Shown one piece after another: positions 1 through 9,900 of a DNA stretch of 64,000 nucleotides (positions are counted from its first letter, which is position 1; each line of letters begins with the position of its first letter). Origin of the DNA: Flavilitoribacter nigricans DSM 23189 = NBRC 102662 (GTDB lineage Bacteria > Bacteroidota > Bacteroidia > Chitinophagales > Saprospiraceae); contig NZ_PDUD01000046.1 in NCBI RefSeq assembly GCF_002646595.1, positions 41,720 through 105,719 of the forward strand, read 5' to 3'. Both the position numbers and the translations under genes were made by a program. The notes under the pieces are model-generated. The model was not told the DNA's origin and did no database searches. It worked only from the letters and a program-made list of their open reading frames with translations.

Positions 1-1
1 C

Positions 2-3000
2 GAGCAGATTTATCATTATACGCTTTACTATTATGACCAGTCCGGTAATCTGATCAAAACGGTACCTCCTAAAGGCGTGGATATTTTATCTGGAACTCGT
101 TTGAAACGCGTGGCCGCCTATCGAACAAGCAATGCCGCCGCGCCGATCTATCCGGATCATTCGATGCTTACTACTTATCGTTACAATTCCCGGAATGAGG
201 TGGTGGAGCGAATGACGCCGGATGGGGGTACCACGCGCTATTGGTTTGACCAATTGGGGCGGCCGGTGGTAAGCCAGGATGCTAATCAAAGAGCCCTACA
301 GGAAAACGATGGTACTAATATTTACAGTTATGTACAATATGATCCACAAGGTAGAACCATAGAAGCAGGGGAGATGATTAGCCGTCAACCATTTACCGAG
401 GCACTAGTACAAAACCCGGAATTGTGGAAGCAGTGGTACCAGAATGGTAATAGGACCACTTATACGCAGACTGTTTACGATAAGGCTTTCTCTCCAATGG
501 TTGAAGATCTTTTCAAAAATGGCCAACGATGGTCAAGGAATAGAGTAACTACAGTAAGAAGTGTGAGCGAGCCGGAAGCCTATCAATATCTCACTCATTT
601 CAGCTATGATGTACACGGCAATATTAGGGAACTAATTCAGGAGAATCCACAAATGCCGGAAGCACATCGGTTAAAGCGAGTGGTATATGAATATGACTTG
701 ATCAGTGGTTATCTGAAACGAACCACTTACCAACCAGGTGCACCGGATCAATTTATGCATCGATATGCATACGATGCTGATAATCGCTTATTAAACGTTG
801 AGACCAGTACGAATGGTTTCATTTGGGAACGAGATGCTGGCTACCGCTACTATGATCATGGGCCGTTGGCCCGTGTTGAGATCGGTGAAACTCGCATCCA
901 AGGTATTGATTATGCTTACACTATTCAAGGTTGGCTCAAGATCATTAATTCAAATGCGCTTCGTCCGGATAAGGATATCGGAGAGGACGGTTTCTTCTTA
1001 AACTACCCGCAAATGCTGAAGGCCCAGGATGCTTTTGGCCTCAGCCTGGGATATTACGATGGCGATTATCAACCGATAAAACGAGCCAAAAGAGCTGTGG
1101 CTGATACCAGGAATACTCCTCTGAGTCGCTATCAACAGTACAGCGGAAATATTCAACACGTAGTGACCAGTCTGGCCGCTATGCCGGATGAACAAAAAGT
1201 GCAGGCTAAAATATATCGATACGATCAATTGGACCGACTGAAGACAATGGATATCTGTACCGGGTTTAACCGAATGACGAATTCGTGGCAGGGAAGTAAA
1301 GTAGTAGCAGACTATCGTACGGAATTCAGCTATGATCAGAATGGAAATTTTTTGCGGGTAAAACGAAACGGATCCGGCAATAGAATAATGGATAATTTAA
1401 CCTATCACTATTCGCCCAATAGTGACCAGATTCAATACATCGACGATCGGGTAGGAAAAGTATTCGGAATGGATCTGGCGGATCAAAAGCCCTTTAATTA
1501 CGCATATGATCCAAAAGGACAAGTAATTAGCGATGTAACATCGGGTATAAAGGAAATCGAATGGACTCCATTTGGTAAAATAAGTGCTGTACAACAAGAA
1601 TCGGATAAGATCAATTTTCATTACAATGGTTTTCTTCAGAAAACTTTTAGATCAGGAGCTGATTCCAGCCAGTGGTACGTCAGAGATATGAGTGGGAAAC
1701 TTATGGCGCTTTACTCCATACGGGGAGATTCCGTTTACCTGCAGCATCAGCCTATCTATGCATCCAGTAAGATGGGTATGTACCAAACGCAAATGAACCT
1801 GACTAGTAATGCAGCAGCGGGATCGGAGATAAACCCGGTAGGGCAAAAACACTTCATCGGACCAGATCACTTGGGTAACGTTTTGTTAACCTTTAGGGAT
1901 CATAAATACGGAAACTCGCCTGATGATATTTCCGAAGATCGGAGCATTTATGGCCCAGCGCAGCATACTTCCCGGGATTATTATCCTTTTGGGTTGGAAA
2001 TGCCCGGCAGAATTATGCGTTTCGACGAGCAGTTGGGAGGGTTTGCCGGGGAGGAACGAGAGTTCAACGGAAATTATGATTTTAACCAAAGGATATTTTC
2101 TCCTGCAGTAGGGCGATTCTTATCAGTGGATCCGCTCTCGGATCAGAACGCAGGCGCTAGTGCTTACTTGTATGCTGATAACTCCCCTATTTCACGGGTG
2201 GATGAAGATGGACTAGATGGGGTAGATTATCGGGTAGCCGCTACTTTTCATTTGGGATTTCAAGGACAGATTGGTTCCGATGAGACCGGTCTTTCCGTAT
2301 TTGCTGCCGGACAGTTACAGTCGCAGACGGAAATCATCGGGATTGAAGGGGGAGCCAGATTTGCGCTGTCTTTAAATTCCAGAAGATATGGGGTCAAGGG
2401 ATTCAGCCCGAGAGTCGATTTTGGTTGGTTTGCAGGTTTAAATTTTGGTCCATTTATTAGCAGTGAAGGGGCGCCAATTGGCGATTTTAGTATACCGGGG
2501 TTTGCCGGTAGCAACTTCCTCAATGAAGGATCTTTTTTTACATTCGGATTAGGACAGAACCACACTTTGGGGAAATTAAAGGGTTGGGACATCAGCCAAA
2601 CGCAGGGAATCTTATATGCTAGATTCAATTTTTGGAGGCTATCGTTACAATTCAATAGCCTTAATGATGGTTGGCTTGCAGGAGGCCTACCCTATTTGGG
2701 TGGCGGTTCGGATGAAGCACTTACTGCCAGTAATTTATTAAAACTCAACTACCACGATGATATAAATACGCTACAGCTGCGTCTACATATAGCTGATCGA
2801 ACTGACTTCATTACTGATGAAGCCGGAGAGCGAGTCTTTGCGAATGAAGATCGCAGAGCGTCCGCCCCATATGCAATGACTCCTAATCCTAATTCTAGGG
2901 GGTATTATCTAACAACGGGACCAGGCGTCAGAATCCATCAATTTACTGGTGGGCTTTCCTTTAGACGTTACGGAGGCGCAGGAATTGATTCAGGTGTAAA

Positions 3001-3157
3001 CGCCGATTATATCTCTAATAAATTTTCGCAAAATAAGATACACCGAGATTTATCCGAAGATCCTGATTTTAGAAACTCTCATTATGAATTACCGGCACTT
3101 AGACTTCGTGCGCCTACTATGCAAATTCGCAGGGACTGGCTGAGAACCAAAGATTAG
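2..3157 (+). CDS. RHS-repeat protein, 3' part, with a beta-rich variable C-terminal tip
   Basis: The reading frame is open at the left edge, so the start lies outside the window; a GTG at 77 is only an internal codon. The visible part begins in YD-repeat sequence (YYYDQSGNLIKTVPP) and continues with repeats such as YDVHGNI and YAYDADNRLL that build the RHS shell. The RHS-associated core lies at about 1850-2212, with GPDHLGNVLLTFRD, YYPFGLEMPGR and RFLSVDPLSDQ and ending in DEDG. The roughly 315 residues after it are glycine- and aromatic-rich with alternating beta pattern and end with GGAGIDSGVNADYISNKF and a basic tail. This recalls the family called polymorphic toxin type 23 in Bacteroidota, but that is memory, not a search. 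RHS proteins encapsulate and release such tips as toxins or surface modules. No evident small immunity gene follows; the next gene starts 31 bases downstream. Confidence 0.85.
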   Translation, partial: EQIYHYTLYYYDQSGNLIKTVPPKGVDILSGTRLKRVAAYRTSNAAAPIYPDHSMLTTYRYNSRNEVVERMTPDGGTTRYWFDQLGRPVVSQDANQRALQENDGTNIYSYVQYDPQGRTIEAGEMISRQPFTEALVQNPELWKQWYQNGNRTTYTQTVYDKAFSPMVEDLFKNGQRWSRNRVTTVRSVSEPEAYQYLTHFSYDVHGNIRELIQENPQMPEAHRLKRVVYEYDLISGYLKRTTYQPGAPDQFMHRYAYDADNRLLNVETSTNGFIWERDAGYRYYDHGPLARVEIGETRIQGIDYAYTIQGWLKIINSNALRPDKDIGEDGFFLNYPQMLKAQDAFGLSLGYYDGDYQPIKRAKRAVADTRNTPLSRYQQYSGNIQHVVTSLAAMPDEQKVQAKIYRYDQLDRLKTMDICTGFNRMTNSWQGSKVVADYRTEFSYDQNGNFLRVKRNGSGNRIMDNLTYHYSPNSDQIQYIDDRVGKVFGMDLADQKPFNYAYDPKGQVISDVTSGIKEIEWTPFGKISAVQQESDKINFHYNGFLQKTFRSGADSSQWYVRDMSGKLMALYSIRGDSVYLQHQPIYASSKMGMYQTQMNLTSNAAAGSEINPVGQKHFIGPDHLGNVLLTFRDHKYGNSPDDISEDRSIYGPAQHTSRDYYPFGLEMPGRIMRFDEQLGGFAGEEREFNGNYDFNQRIFSPAVGRFLSVDPLSDQNAGASAYLYADNSPISRVDEDGLDGVDYRVAATFHLGFQGQIGSDETGLSVFAAGQLQSQTEIIGIEGGARFALSLNSRRYGVKGFSPRVDFGWFAGLNFGPFISSEGAPIGDFSIPGFAGSNFLNEGSFFTFGLGQNHTLGKLKGWDISQTQGILYARFNFWRLSLQFNSLNDGWLAGGLPYLGGGSDEALTASNLLKLNYHDDINTLQLRLHIADRTDFITDEAGERVFANEDRRASAPYAMTPNPNSRGYYLTTGPGVRIHQFTGGLSFRRYGGAGIDSGVNADYISNKFSQNKIHRDLSEDPDFRNSHYELPALRLRAPTMQIRRDWLRTKD

Positions 3158-3188
3158 TAATAAGCACAAAACAGCTGATGAGTTCTTT

Positions 3189-6100
3189 ATGAAATCCGTA
3201 ATTATGCGCACCGCTAGATCCATTGTTTTATCAGTATTGTTATTACTGACTATCTTCTCTTTGCCCGTTCATTCACAAAATTCATCAACCCGTCAACTCT
3301 ACTGGTCCGATGTTACAGAAAACGCCATCGCTAAGGCCGGCCTTGACGGCTCCGGGCAGGACCCGTTCCTTTCTTCCCCGGTTGGCGATAACGCCGGGAT
3401 CGCCGTAGACAGCCTCAATCACCAGATATTCTTCGCCAGCGGGGCCAGTATCAAGCGGGCCCGCCTCGATGGGAACCATATTCGAGAGGTGGTTCGACTG
3501 TCCGCGGGACAGCCCCTGAATATAGCGCTTGATATAAGAGGACGAAAGATCTACTGGACGGACAGCCAGAACCGCAAGATCCAGCGCGCCAACATGGACG
3601 GCAGTCAAGTGGAAGACCTCATTACCCACGACCTGAGTAATAGGGTGGATATCGAACTGGATCTGGAAAGTGGGAAAATGTATTGGATGGATTCCGGGAA
3701 CCGCGTTCTGCGCCGGGCTAATCTAGACGGTACTCAAATCGAGACCATTCTGGACAAACAGCCGGAAAGCATCTTGTTTCGGCCGCGCGATCTGGTACTG
3801 GACCCTAGAAACAAAAAAATTTACTGGGCGGATTGGGGGTTGAATAAGATACAATCTGTAAATTTTGACGGTACTCAGATCGAAGATGTTTTTAGCCGCC
3901 AACAGGATGGCAGTCTTCGACCAATCGGATTAGCTTTTGATGCCAAAGAGCAGACTTTATATATAGCCGAGAGCTTTCGGATTAAGCAGATCGATATCGC
4001 TTCAAGGAATATTTTAGCAGTAATCGGAAATGTCTCTGAAGCCAATCATGTGGCGCTGGATCCGACCAATCGTAAGCTATATTGGACCTCCTCCGGATTG
4101 GATCTTGTGGAACGTGCTACATTAGACCTAAGTGATAGAGAAATTTTGATCCAATCATCTACCGTTCATCCTATTGCCGTAGCCGTAGATGAACGAAACC
4201 AGCATATATACTGGTCAGAAATACAAGGTAAAAACAGAGGGATCTATCGGGCTCATTTAGACGGTAGCCAACAAGAATCGTTGGTTTCGGTAAGGCTGGG
4301 GCGTGTGATAGGTATAGCCGTTGATACGCTACACGATAAGATCTACTGGACTAACGCTGGCGAGGGAAAGATACAGCGCGCCAATCTGGATGGGAGGGAC
4401 GTGGAGGATGTACTGCAGCTAGATTCCTTCCAGCCTGCGGGTATAGCTATCGATATCCGGAATAATAAGATATATTGGTCAGCGAATCATTCGGGAAGCA
4501 GGAGTGGTTGTATTTTTCGTGCTGATTTAGACGGTAATGATATGGACACCCTGGTAAGTATGAAGAACGGCCTGTTTGGAGTTGCTCTCAATGGCTCACT
4601 TGGCCGGCTCTATTTCACCCGATTGAATGGATTGTACTTTGTTGGATTAGATGGTGGCAATTTGAAAGGGCCCATTACCCCGCCGGGTGGTGGTATTTTG
4701 CGGCATCTTGTAGTTGATGAGATCGGCCAGCGGGTCTATTGGACGAATCAATCGAACAAGATCCAAAGCGCAAATCTGGATGGCACACAAATAACTGACT
4801 TTGTTACTACAGGGCTGGCCAAGCCAAGCGGTATTGCACTGGGCCGGGAAAATATTCAATCTAAAGAGGAGATCCTGGTCAGTGACCATACCGGGCGAGG
4901 ATATATACAATGGACCAAAAACAAAAGCTATATCCTGGACGGGCCGGTATTTATCGAGGCAGGAGACACTTTAGCAATAGAAGCCGGTACGGTGATCCGG
5001 GGCCGATCGAAATATTCGGCCTTGATCGTAGCCAGAGGAGGCTATCTAAAGGCTCTTGGGACTCCCGCTCATCCTATCATTTTTACGACCTATCAAGATG
5101 ACCTCGATCATCAAGAGGATTTACCCACATTTGCCGGTCGTTGGTCAGGTATAGCTATTCTTGGTCAGGCCAGACTTAATTCCCTTCCGGAACAATCCCA
5201 TTTAAGTAGCTTTCCTGAGGACGAAGTTCGAGCACGATACGGTGCCCAGGATTTAGACGAAGATGGATTGTTTGAAACCTACGACGACCAGGATGGATCA
5301 GGGGTCATGCGGTATGTTTCCATTCGGTTTGCGGGGGCTGAACTCACTGACACACCCAGGCAAAGTGCCCTTTTACTGGCCGGAGTCGGGAGCAACACCG
5401 AAATTGATCATATCGAGGTATTGTACAGTGACGGAGATGGGGTACGTATTTTAGGTGGCACCGTTAATACAGCTTATCTAGTTTCCGCTTTTTGCCAGAA
5501 CTTTGCTTTTGTAACCAACGAAGGGTATTGTGGAAGTAATCAGTTCTGGTTATCGGTACAAAACCATTCCGTTGGAGCGAGTCAACACCTGGGCGGCACA
5601 CAACCGATAGATGGCTATCCTTTTACTGCACCGGCCATCTATAATGCAACGTTTATAAGACTCTGGAGGAGAAATAATGCACCAGCACTGACTTTTCGGG
5701 ATAATGGAGGAGGAAGCTATCGCAATTCTATTTTTCTGAATTACGGCACTGGTATTGAACTCGAACTAAAGTTAGATGGTCGGGAAAGTAGTTACCGTCG
5801 CTTTCTGGACCATCAGCTTGCTTTTACCAATAATATCTTCTGGAATGCTGCCGATCTGGATGCGAATGAGTTATTCCGGCTTCAAGTTTACCATTCTACG
5901 CAACCCGATGATGACTTCGCCGCCACTACCGCCGAAAATTTGTTTGCAAAGCACCTGGAACTGGGGGGCAATGCGATAGAAAATCCACAATTGATCAACA
6001 TAAAACGTAGCAGACGAAGTTTAAACTTTAGACCGAAATCTACCGCTGTTTTTGATTTATTGGCTCCCCTTCCCCCAGAAGATCTTTTTATTCAGCCGGC

Positions 6101-6209
6101 TGGATTCAAAGGTGCTTTCGAACCGAACGCCGAAGAACTATGGATAGCTGGTTGGACAGGTTTAATAAAATTGGCTCTGAATATTAAAGGCGGAATAGGA
6201 ATTGATTAG
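3189..6209 (+). CDS. Exported YWTD beta-propeller / beta-helix protein
   Basis: A signal peptide is visible (basic MKSVIMRTARS, hydrophobic stretch, cleavage probably after VHSQ); the ATG at 3204 is an alternative start. Residues about 30-560 carry some eleven copies of the LDL-receptor class B (YWTD) motif, for example KIYWTDSQNRKIQRANMDG and RVYWTNQSNKIQSANLDG, enough for about two six-bladed propellers. From about residue 575 the protein changes to a parallel beta-helix type region starting SYILDGPVFIEAGDTLAIE and including GTPAHPIIFTTYQDD, a pattern common in large exported proteins of Bacteroidota. It ends with GFKGAFEPN and WIAGWTGL and shows no T9SS sorting domain and no lipobox. It follows the RHS gene by 31 bases and may be co-transcribed. 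A role in adhesion or ligand binding at the surface is likely from the fold; the ligand is unknown. Confidence 0.8.
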   Translation: MKSVIMRTARSIVLSVLLLLTIFSLPVHSQNSSTRQLYWSDVTENAIAKAGLDGSGQDPFLSSPVGDNAGIAVDSLNHQIFFASGASIKRARLDGNHIREVVRLSAGQPLNIALDIRGRKIYWTDSQNRKIQRANMDGSQVEDLITHDLSNRVDIELDLESGKMYWMDSGNRVLRRANLDGTQIETILDKQPESILFRPRDLVLDPRNKKIYWADWGLNKIQSVNFDGTQIEDVFSRQQDGSLRPIGLAFDAKEQTLYIAESFRIKQIDIASRNILAVIGNVSEANHVALDPTNRKLYWTSSGLDLVERATLDLSDREILIQSSTVHPIAVAVDERNQHIYWSEIQGKNRGIYRAHLDGSQQESLVSVRLGRVIGIAVDTLHDKIYWTNAGEGKIQRANLDGRDVEDVLQLDSFQPAGIAIDIRNNKIYWSANHSGSRSGCIFRADLDGNDMDTLVSMKNGLFGVALNGSLGRLYFTRLNGLYFVGLDGGNLKGPITPPGGGILRHLVVDEIGQRVYWTNQSNKIQSANLDGTQITDFVTTGLAKPSGIALGRENIQSKEEILVSDHTGRGYIQWTKNKSYILDGPVFIEAGDTLAIEAGTVIRGRSKYSALIVARGGYLKALGTPAHPIIFTTYQDDLDHQEDLPTFAGRWSGIAILGQARLNSLPEQSHLSSFPEDEVRARYGAQDLDEDGLFETYDDQDGSGVMRYVSIRFAGAELTDTPRQSALLLAGVGSNTEIDHIEVLYSDGDGVRILGGTVNTAYLVSAFCQNFAFVTNEGYCGSNQFWLSVQNHSVGASQHLGGTQPIDGYPFTAPAIYNATFIRLWRRNNAPALTFRDNGGGSYRNSIFLNYGTGIELELKLDGRESSYRRFLDHQLAFTNNIFWNAADLDANELFRLQVYHSTQPDDDFAATTAENLFAKHLELGGNAIENPQLINIKRSRRSLNFRPKSTAVFDLLAPLPPEDLFIQPAGFKGAFEPNAEELWIAGWTGLIKLALNIKGGIGID

Positions 6210-6615
6210 CGTGCTAATTGATATTTTATCCTTTTTTAAAGTGAGAAACTAAGCCACTGAGCGGCTACCTGCATTCCGATATGATATAGAGGACGTTATG
6301 GATGCGAATGTGGTTAATTTGCAACAGATCGCGTCCTAGTTGAGAATTGGGGATAACATTGAGCCGAAGGTGCGGTATTTTCGGCAGAAGGAAGTGCGCT
6401 AGGGGAAGAGGTTTATTTGAGATTCATATAAGCTTTAGTAAGTATACACAAACAATCAGTTGAAAATCTCTGCCAGCTATCAGATCATCTCCTCCGAACG
6501 GCTTCGACCTTGAAACAATTTTTTTCTAGGTTCCTATAAATTACATATAAAAATTATTAGTTTTAAGGAATCATAAACACCGCGTGAACAAGCATATAGA
6601 ACTAAACTCACCATC
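6210..6615. other. Intergenic region ahead of the seven-gene cluster
   Basis: No coding sequence or strong hairpin is visible. The last 100 bases are AT-rich. TTG at 6510-6512 and TATAAATT at 6535-6542 sit at roughly the spacing of the Bacteroidota -33/-7 promoter (TTTG and TAnnTTTG), but the -7 element matches poorly, so this is only a place to look for the cluster promoter. Confidence 0.4.
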
Positions 6616-6834
6616 ATGAAAACGCTAATCGAGGACCGTTTGACAGAGTTGAAAACTGAATTTCAAAAAGGGAAAGAACGTCTGTCTGAGTTGGAAAAGG
6701 AAAGTAGAAATGTTGAAGAAGCTATGTTAAGGATCAGCGGCGCTATACAAATCCTCGAGGAGCTGCTTGCTAGTAATCAATCCGATACGGAAACTAAAAA
6801 GCGCCAAACTAATGGTGTGGTAGAAGGAGTATAG
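6616..6834 (+). CDS. Small coiled-coil protein heading the cluster
   Basis: This 72-residue protein is almost one continuous amphipathic helix with heptad-like leucine and isoleucine spacing over residues 1-52 (IEDRLTELKTEFQKGKERL and then IQILEELLA), followed by a polar tail. There is no signal peptide. The charge distribution, strand and position as first gene of a co-directional run support it as a real gene. It could be an oligomerisation, scaffold or chaperone subunit for the large proteins behind it. I do not recognise a family. A gap of 121 bases separates it from the next start. Confidence 0.6.
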   Translation: MKTLIEDRLTELKTEFQKGKERLSELEKESRNVEEAMLRISGAIQILEELLASNQSDTETKKRQTNGVVEGV

Positions 6835-6955
6835 TTCTTATTGTCTAAAGCCCGTACATACAGAAGAGGTGGGCCGATCGAACAACACACCTTTTTGTAG
6901 GCCTATGCTTCGCTCAATTTTTCCGGCCATCTTGTAATTGATTAAAATTAGCCCA

Positions 6956-9900
6956 ATGGCATCTCCCCCAGTTTCAAATATTCCCATCGTTTTATTTCCC
7001 TTAAAGCTGGAAACACGTTTTGTAGGAAATCAGCTATGGATCCGGGCCTTCCCGGACAGTGCTTTTCTGCAAAGTCACGATCCTCGCCTGACACAAGACG
7101 AACGGTCGGCCGCTGTTGCTTTCAAGGAGTTGACCACACGCGAGGAAAAAAAAGCCGCCTGGGAAGATCTGGTAAATCGGTACGGTACTTATCGTGCAGC
7201 TTGGTTGGCTCAAATTAGCAAAGAGGAAATTGCCCTCCAACAACAACAGGCGGCCGAGCATGGCTTAGAAAAAGCCGAAGACGAAGCTACAGCGTTTTTT
7301 CTCAAATGGCTTCCGGATCGACTGGTCTTTTCGCTTTACAAAAAGGATAAGCCTTATGATCCGATCGAAGTGAGAGGCGATAAAATCGATCGAGAGGGCT
7401 TAACGCTACTTAGTAAGGAGGAAAAGTGGCTAACTGATTTTGAAGAAGCGGTTCGTTTGGGCATGGGCACCAAAGTATTCTTTACGGAAACAGAAACAGA
7501 ATTTGAAAAGGTCATTGTAAGTGGATTGCGATACGCAGAGGATCCACTCACTCCTGCTCGCGGATTGGCAGATCTGTTTCACAATCATCAGTACACGGAA
7601 GGTTTTTCTTTCCTTCACTACGGTACTCCTACCAACAATACAGAAACGGCTAAGAGTGGATATTCCGCCCGTGATGAATTTGACGCGACCGGTAGCTTTA
7701 AGCACAGCGTACAGGGATTTGATCTGGATTCGGATGATCGGGCGGCCGGGAGCCGGCTAGCAAGGGCGCTAGGTCTGGAAACCGATGATCTCAGGCACGT
7801 CCAGCATGCGGATATTAGGGACCCGGCCCTGAGTGTACTTTTTCAGGAAGCTACCTGGTTTGCCCTGGGCGCCCAGCCCTTATTGATGCTTTTCGGTGAT
7901 CAGATCAGTAATGAAATGTACCAGGAGCTATGGGAACATTACGCACAATTCGTGAGCGCTAAGGGACGATATGCAGCTCTGAAAATCGGTAATCAACCCT
8001 ACGGGGTATTACCGGTCATGCACTTTCGGAAATCACTAACCAACGATACCAAAGGTCGGGGCGGGAAAATCCGCAGCAGTGATCAGCTCAGTGATAAGAT
8101 GTGGACCCTATTTGCGCTATTGCTTAACCGCTGGTCCCGTATGGCCGTGGATGACCCCAAAGTGGTACCCCGCCTCGGAGACGAAGAAGATACCTATCTG
8201 GAGATCCTGCGCATTCTATCCATGCAGGAATCCGCTCATACCTATCAAATCCGACCATTGGAATATCACCACTTCCAAAAGCGGTGGCATCGGTGGTTGC
8301 GGCAAGTGGCAACTCCGTCAACGGGTATGCCGGCTATAAATACTTCCGATCCTATCCGAGAAGACTACGATCTCCTTCGGGAAAATATTGAATCCATTAA
8401 ACGGATATTTGAGGCGGTACGGATCGATGAGCATACGGTGATCGACCTTAAATCTACTTTTGGAATTGAGGATGAAACGCTCTACCGAAGCCCGTTACTA
8501 AGTTTTAAAGCAGCGGATACACAGCTGGTTGGATTCGAATCCGGCAATTCGGTTTTGCTGAATGAATTCGGCGTGAGTAACGACAATGAGACAGGCTCGG
8601 AACTGGCCGGAAAAGGCTTTTCTATAACCGAAGATAATTTGGATCAGTTGCAAGCTTTCATCGATCGCCTGCAGGCTACGGAGACAACAGATCTGTTGCA
8701 ACTGATGCGGATAGGGGCTTCCAGTCTATTCAGTGATTTATTAATAAGAAGCTATCAGCAGGCGATACGATTATATTATCGTAACGTCACGTACAATCCT
8801 ACTATTTCCGAATTGCAGGGAGCAGCCGTTATGCGTATCGGCACTATTTTGAAATCTGAAGGATCCGAGGTGATTAGAGGAGAAAATGTCTTGACGATTA
8901 GTCGGAAAGACCAATTGGGAAACGAACTACCTGCGATCCCGGTTAATGCCCCTTTTGACGGGGTCATCGAAAATATATCAGCGACACCAGGCGCAGAATT
9001 TTACCCCATAGATCCGCTCTTTACCCTCAAAGATGAAATCCATTACCGAGCGACTAAAAATCGTATGATCGGACTCATACAGCAGATTATCGATGCTTGC
9101 CGGGCCATGGAGACTCCAACCGCCAGGAAACAGGCCCAAACGGAAGCAATACGAGAAGTTATGGATCTCAACAGTTACCGCCTGGATGCATGGATGACGT
9201 CGTTGGCCGACAGAAAAATCAAAGAAATGCGGCGCCTACCGACCTTTGAGAAAGGTATCTACTTCGGTGCTTACGGCTGGGTCGAGCAGTTGAATAGAAA
9301 CCAAGCGCAGCCGGTAAAAGTAATAGGAGATATCAATCACCCCGACAGGCTTACCGTCGATTACACCGGCGAAGGTGGGATTATCCATGCCCCCGGCCCA
9401 GCTCAGGCGGTGGCGTCGGCTATCTTCAAGAACTCTTTCTTGTCATATCGGGATGAAGCTGAATCCAGTAATCCCTTTACACTGAACCTCACTTCCGAAC
9501 GATTGCAAAAAAGCAATTTCCTGTTAGACGGCATTCGCCAGGGGCAGCAACTGGAAGCGCTACTGGGCTATCAGTTGGAACGCCTTCTGCACGAGCACCC
9601 TCGTACCGAGGAGCAAAGAGCCTTATACAACGGGGATCTCCACGAAGAGATATACATTCTGCGGGAGGCTTTCCCGCTTTATGAAAATGTGAGTGCTGCT
9701 CAGACCGGTTTCGTACATCTCAGTGTGATCAACGGCAGTATGATCATCGAGAAAGCGAATGATGAGCAACATTTCGAAGAAGATCTCAAGAAAATTATTC
9801 AACAAAAGAAGATTGCCATCATCCGGCATTATGTAGCGAAACTGGCGGATGCACTGGATAGCTGCATGGATACTTTATTTTACGAGGCCGGCTATCAGGT

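Noticed and set aside
6510..6542. Promoter for the seven-gene cluster (TTG, 22 bases, TATAAATT)
   Set aside because: The -7 box misses the TTTG part of the Bacteroidota consensus, and such matches are common in AT-rich DNA.
6867..6892. AGGTG...CACCT hairpin followed by TTTTT, as a terminator after the small coiled-coil gene
   Set aside because: The stem is only 5 bp with a 16-base loop, and a terminator here would cut the cluster behind its first gene.
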